This document shows, piece after piece, positions 6,300 through 7,189 of a DNA stretch of 7,189 bases. The notes below the pieces were generated by a model that saw only the letters and a list, made by a program, of their open reading frames with translations, ran no database searches and was not told the origin of the DNA. This DNA is from Flavobacteriaceae bacterium (GTDB lineage: Bacteria > Bacteroidota > Bacteroidia > Flavobacteriales > Flavobacteriaceae). Numbering within the stretch: position 1 is the first letter of the stretch; every line of letters starts with the position of its first letter. The translations under genes and the position numbers were made by a program. Location: NCBI GenBank assembly GCA_018623955.1, contig JAAZUX010000037.1:1-7189 (forward strand). Direction: 5' to 3'.

Positions 6300-6731
6300 A
6301 TGGAATCTCTAGAATTGGCCAAAAACACTGTTGTCGGAATACTCAAGGCAGGATGCAAAGTTGAAGAATGTATTGGAAACACCCTAAAATCCTCTGATAT
6401 TTCATTACAACAGTTCAATGTACTAAGAATATTAAGGGGACGCAAGGGAATACCGGCAAATTTACAAACCGTCCAAAAACGGATGATACACAAAATGAGC
6501 AACACCACCCGCTTGGTAGACAAATTAATTGTAAAGGAATTGGTGGTCCGAAAAACTTGTAAAGAAAACAGAAGGAAAATTGAAATCACCATTACCGACA
6601 AGGGCTTGGAGGTTCTCAGTCAACTCGATACCAAAATCCAAGAAACAGAGGCCATCATATTGCAACCGTTAAACCTGGAAGAACAAAAAACCCTAAGAAG
6701 CTTAATCAATAAAATAACTTTAAATCATTAA
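6300..6731 (+). CDS. MarR-family winged-helix transcriptional regulator
   Basis: A 143-residue protein with the MarR layout: an N-terminal dimerisation helix (about 1-30), then the winged helix-turn-helix domain, and C-terminal dimer helices (103-140). Within the domain, SLQQFNVLRILRG (35-47) is the first helix, the recognition helix lies around MSNTTRLVDKLIVKELVVRK (66-85), and the wing is CKENRRKIEITITDKG (87-102), matching the family's basic wing and following T-x-x-G pattern. MarR proteins act as dimers on palindromic sites and usually lose DNA binding on sensing a small molecule or oxidant. Three cysteines (19, 24, 87) could allow redox sensing, but no known sensor pattern is recognised. 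The ATG follows a palindrome directly. YceI begins 17 bp downstream, so the two are almost certainly co-transcribed, and MarR probably represses its own operon. The ligand is unknown. Confidence 0.93.
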   Translation: MESLELAKNTVVGILKAGCKVEECIGNTLKSSDISLQQFNVLRILRGRKGIPANLQTVQKRMIHKMSNTTRLVDKLIVKELVVRKTCKENRRKIEITITDKGLEVLSQLDTKIQETEAIILQPLNLEEQKTLRSLINKITLNH

Positions 6732-6748
6732 TTTTTAAATCTTTAACA

Positions 6749-7189
6749 ATGAAAAAACCATTTCAATTACTACTCAGCCTTACTTTGACTCTAACAGCCT
6801 TTGGCTTTTCACAAGCCCAAAGCCTTACTGCCAACCAAGCACAAAGCAACATCCGTTGGTACGGTGAAGAACTCACCGGAAAAACCCATTTTGGCAACCT
6901 CAGTTTTAAGGAAGGTCAAATCGAGCTTCAGGATGGCGTGATTACCGGCGGGAATTTTGTCGTAAACATGACCTCTCTCACTGTCGAGGATTTGTCAGGT
7001 GGCGGAAAGGCAAAGCTCGAAGGTCACCTTAGATCAGACGATTTCTTTAGTGTCGACAAACATCCGGAAGCCAATCTAAAGATTACCCAAAAAGCCAAAG
7101 TAGAAGGCGGGGTACAAAAACTGTATGGCGAATTGACCATCAAGGGCATCCAACACCCTGTCGATTTTACCATCACCTTAGGAGACAAC
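6749..7189 (+). CDS. secreted YceI-family protein (3' end cut off by window)
   Basis: The visible 147 residues begin with a Sec signal peptide (MKKPFQLLLSLTLTLTAFGF, then SQA, with likely cleavage near residue 23-24) and continue into a YceI domain. Matching stretches are NIRWYGEELTGKTHFGNL (about 34-51), GVITGGNFVVNMTSLTVEDL (63-82), KLEGHLRSDDFFSVDKHPEA (89-108) and YGELTIKGIQHPVDFTITLG (126-145). YceI proteins are lipocalin-like barrels that bind long isoprenoid or other lipids; the product should be periplasmic or secreted. The domain is nearly complete and probably only a few tens of residues are missing. The ATG follows the MarR stop by 17 bp with an A/T-rich leader and no Shine-Dalgarno, normal for Bacteroidota. 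No separate promoter is seen, so expression should follow the MarR-controlled promoter. Physiological role unknown; isoprenoid carrier or envelope-stress protein are the usual suggestions. Confidence 0.94.
   Translation, partial: MKKPFQLLLSLTLTLTAFGFSQAQSLTANQAQSNIRWYGEELTGKTHFGNLSFKEGQIELQDGVITGGNFVVNMTSLTVEDLSGGGKAKLEGHLRSDDFFSVDKHPEANLKITQKAKVEGGVQKLYGELTIKGIQHPVDFTITLGDN

Noticed and set aside
6212..6601. 129-residue minus-strand open frame across the MarR gene and divergent region
   Set aside because: Antisense to the MarR coding sequence and promoter; no domain, and the MarR reading is clear.

Overview
The window looks like chromosomal DNA from a marine-type member of the Bacteroidota, most likely family Flavobacteriaceae. 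The reasons are the protein families present (DUF2851, a short PspC protein, a MarR-YceI pair, an alanine/cation symporter with a signal-like N-terminus), A/T-rich gene leaders without a Shine-Dalgarno sequence, and a perfect Bacteroidota-type promoter (TTG, 19 bp, TAnnTTTG). The genus cannot be fixed from the sequence alone.

Layout. Positions 1-6194 hold seven genes, all on the minus strand and spaced 1-50 bp apart, so they probably form one operon read from right to left: a single-domain rhodanese (6194-5886), a DUF2851 protein (5852-4582), a 75-residue PspC-domain membrane protein (4566-4339), a two-transmembrane TrkA/RCK potassium channel (4337-3334), an AGCS sodium:alanine/glycine symporter (3283-1679), a membrane-anchored triple helix-hairpin-helix protein (1658-828) and an acyl-CoA dehydrogenase (823 to beyond position 1). 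A 105-bp divergent region (6195-6299) separates these from a plus-strand pair: a MarR-family regulator (6300-6731) and a secreted YceI-family protein (6749 to beyond the window end).

Two adjacent operon genes, DUF2851 and the potassium channel, are each broken by what looks like one missing base at or beside a short G/C homopolymer. In both, the family's N-terminal part is intact in one frame and continues in another. The common direction and homopolymer setting suggest base-calling or assembly undercalls rather than decay, but real mutations cannot be excluded from sequence alone.

How the genes work together. The minus-strand genes share no obvious pathway: sulfur/redox (rhodanese), ion and amino-acid transport (channel, symporter), membrane and DNA-associated proteins of unclear role (PspC, HhH, DUF2851), and fatty-acid or amino-acid catabolism (acyl-CoA dehydrogenase). 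The MarR-YceI pair looks like a self-regulated stress or envelope module. Its promoter carries three palindromes placed over the spacer, over the -7 element and just before the start codon, which is the best regulatory signal in the window. No mobile element, CRISPR array, RNA gene or stretch over 300 bp without a gene was seen. I found no convincing undescribed system; the strongest leads are the MarR operator array, the paired frameshifts and a possible nuclease-like reading of DUF2851.
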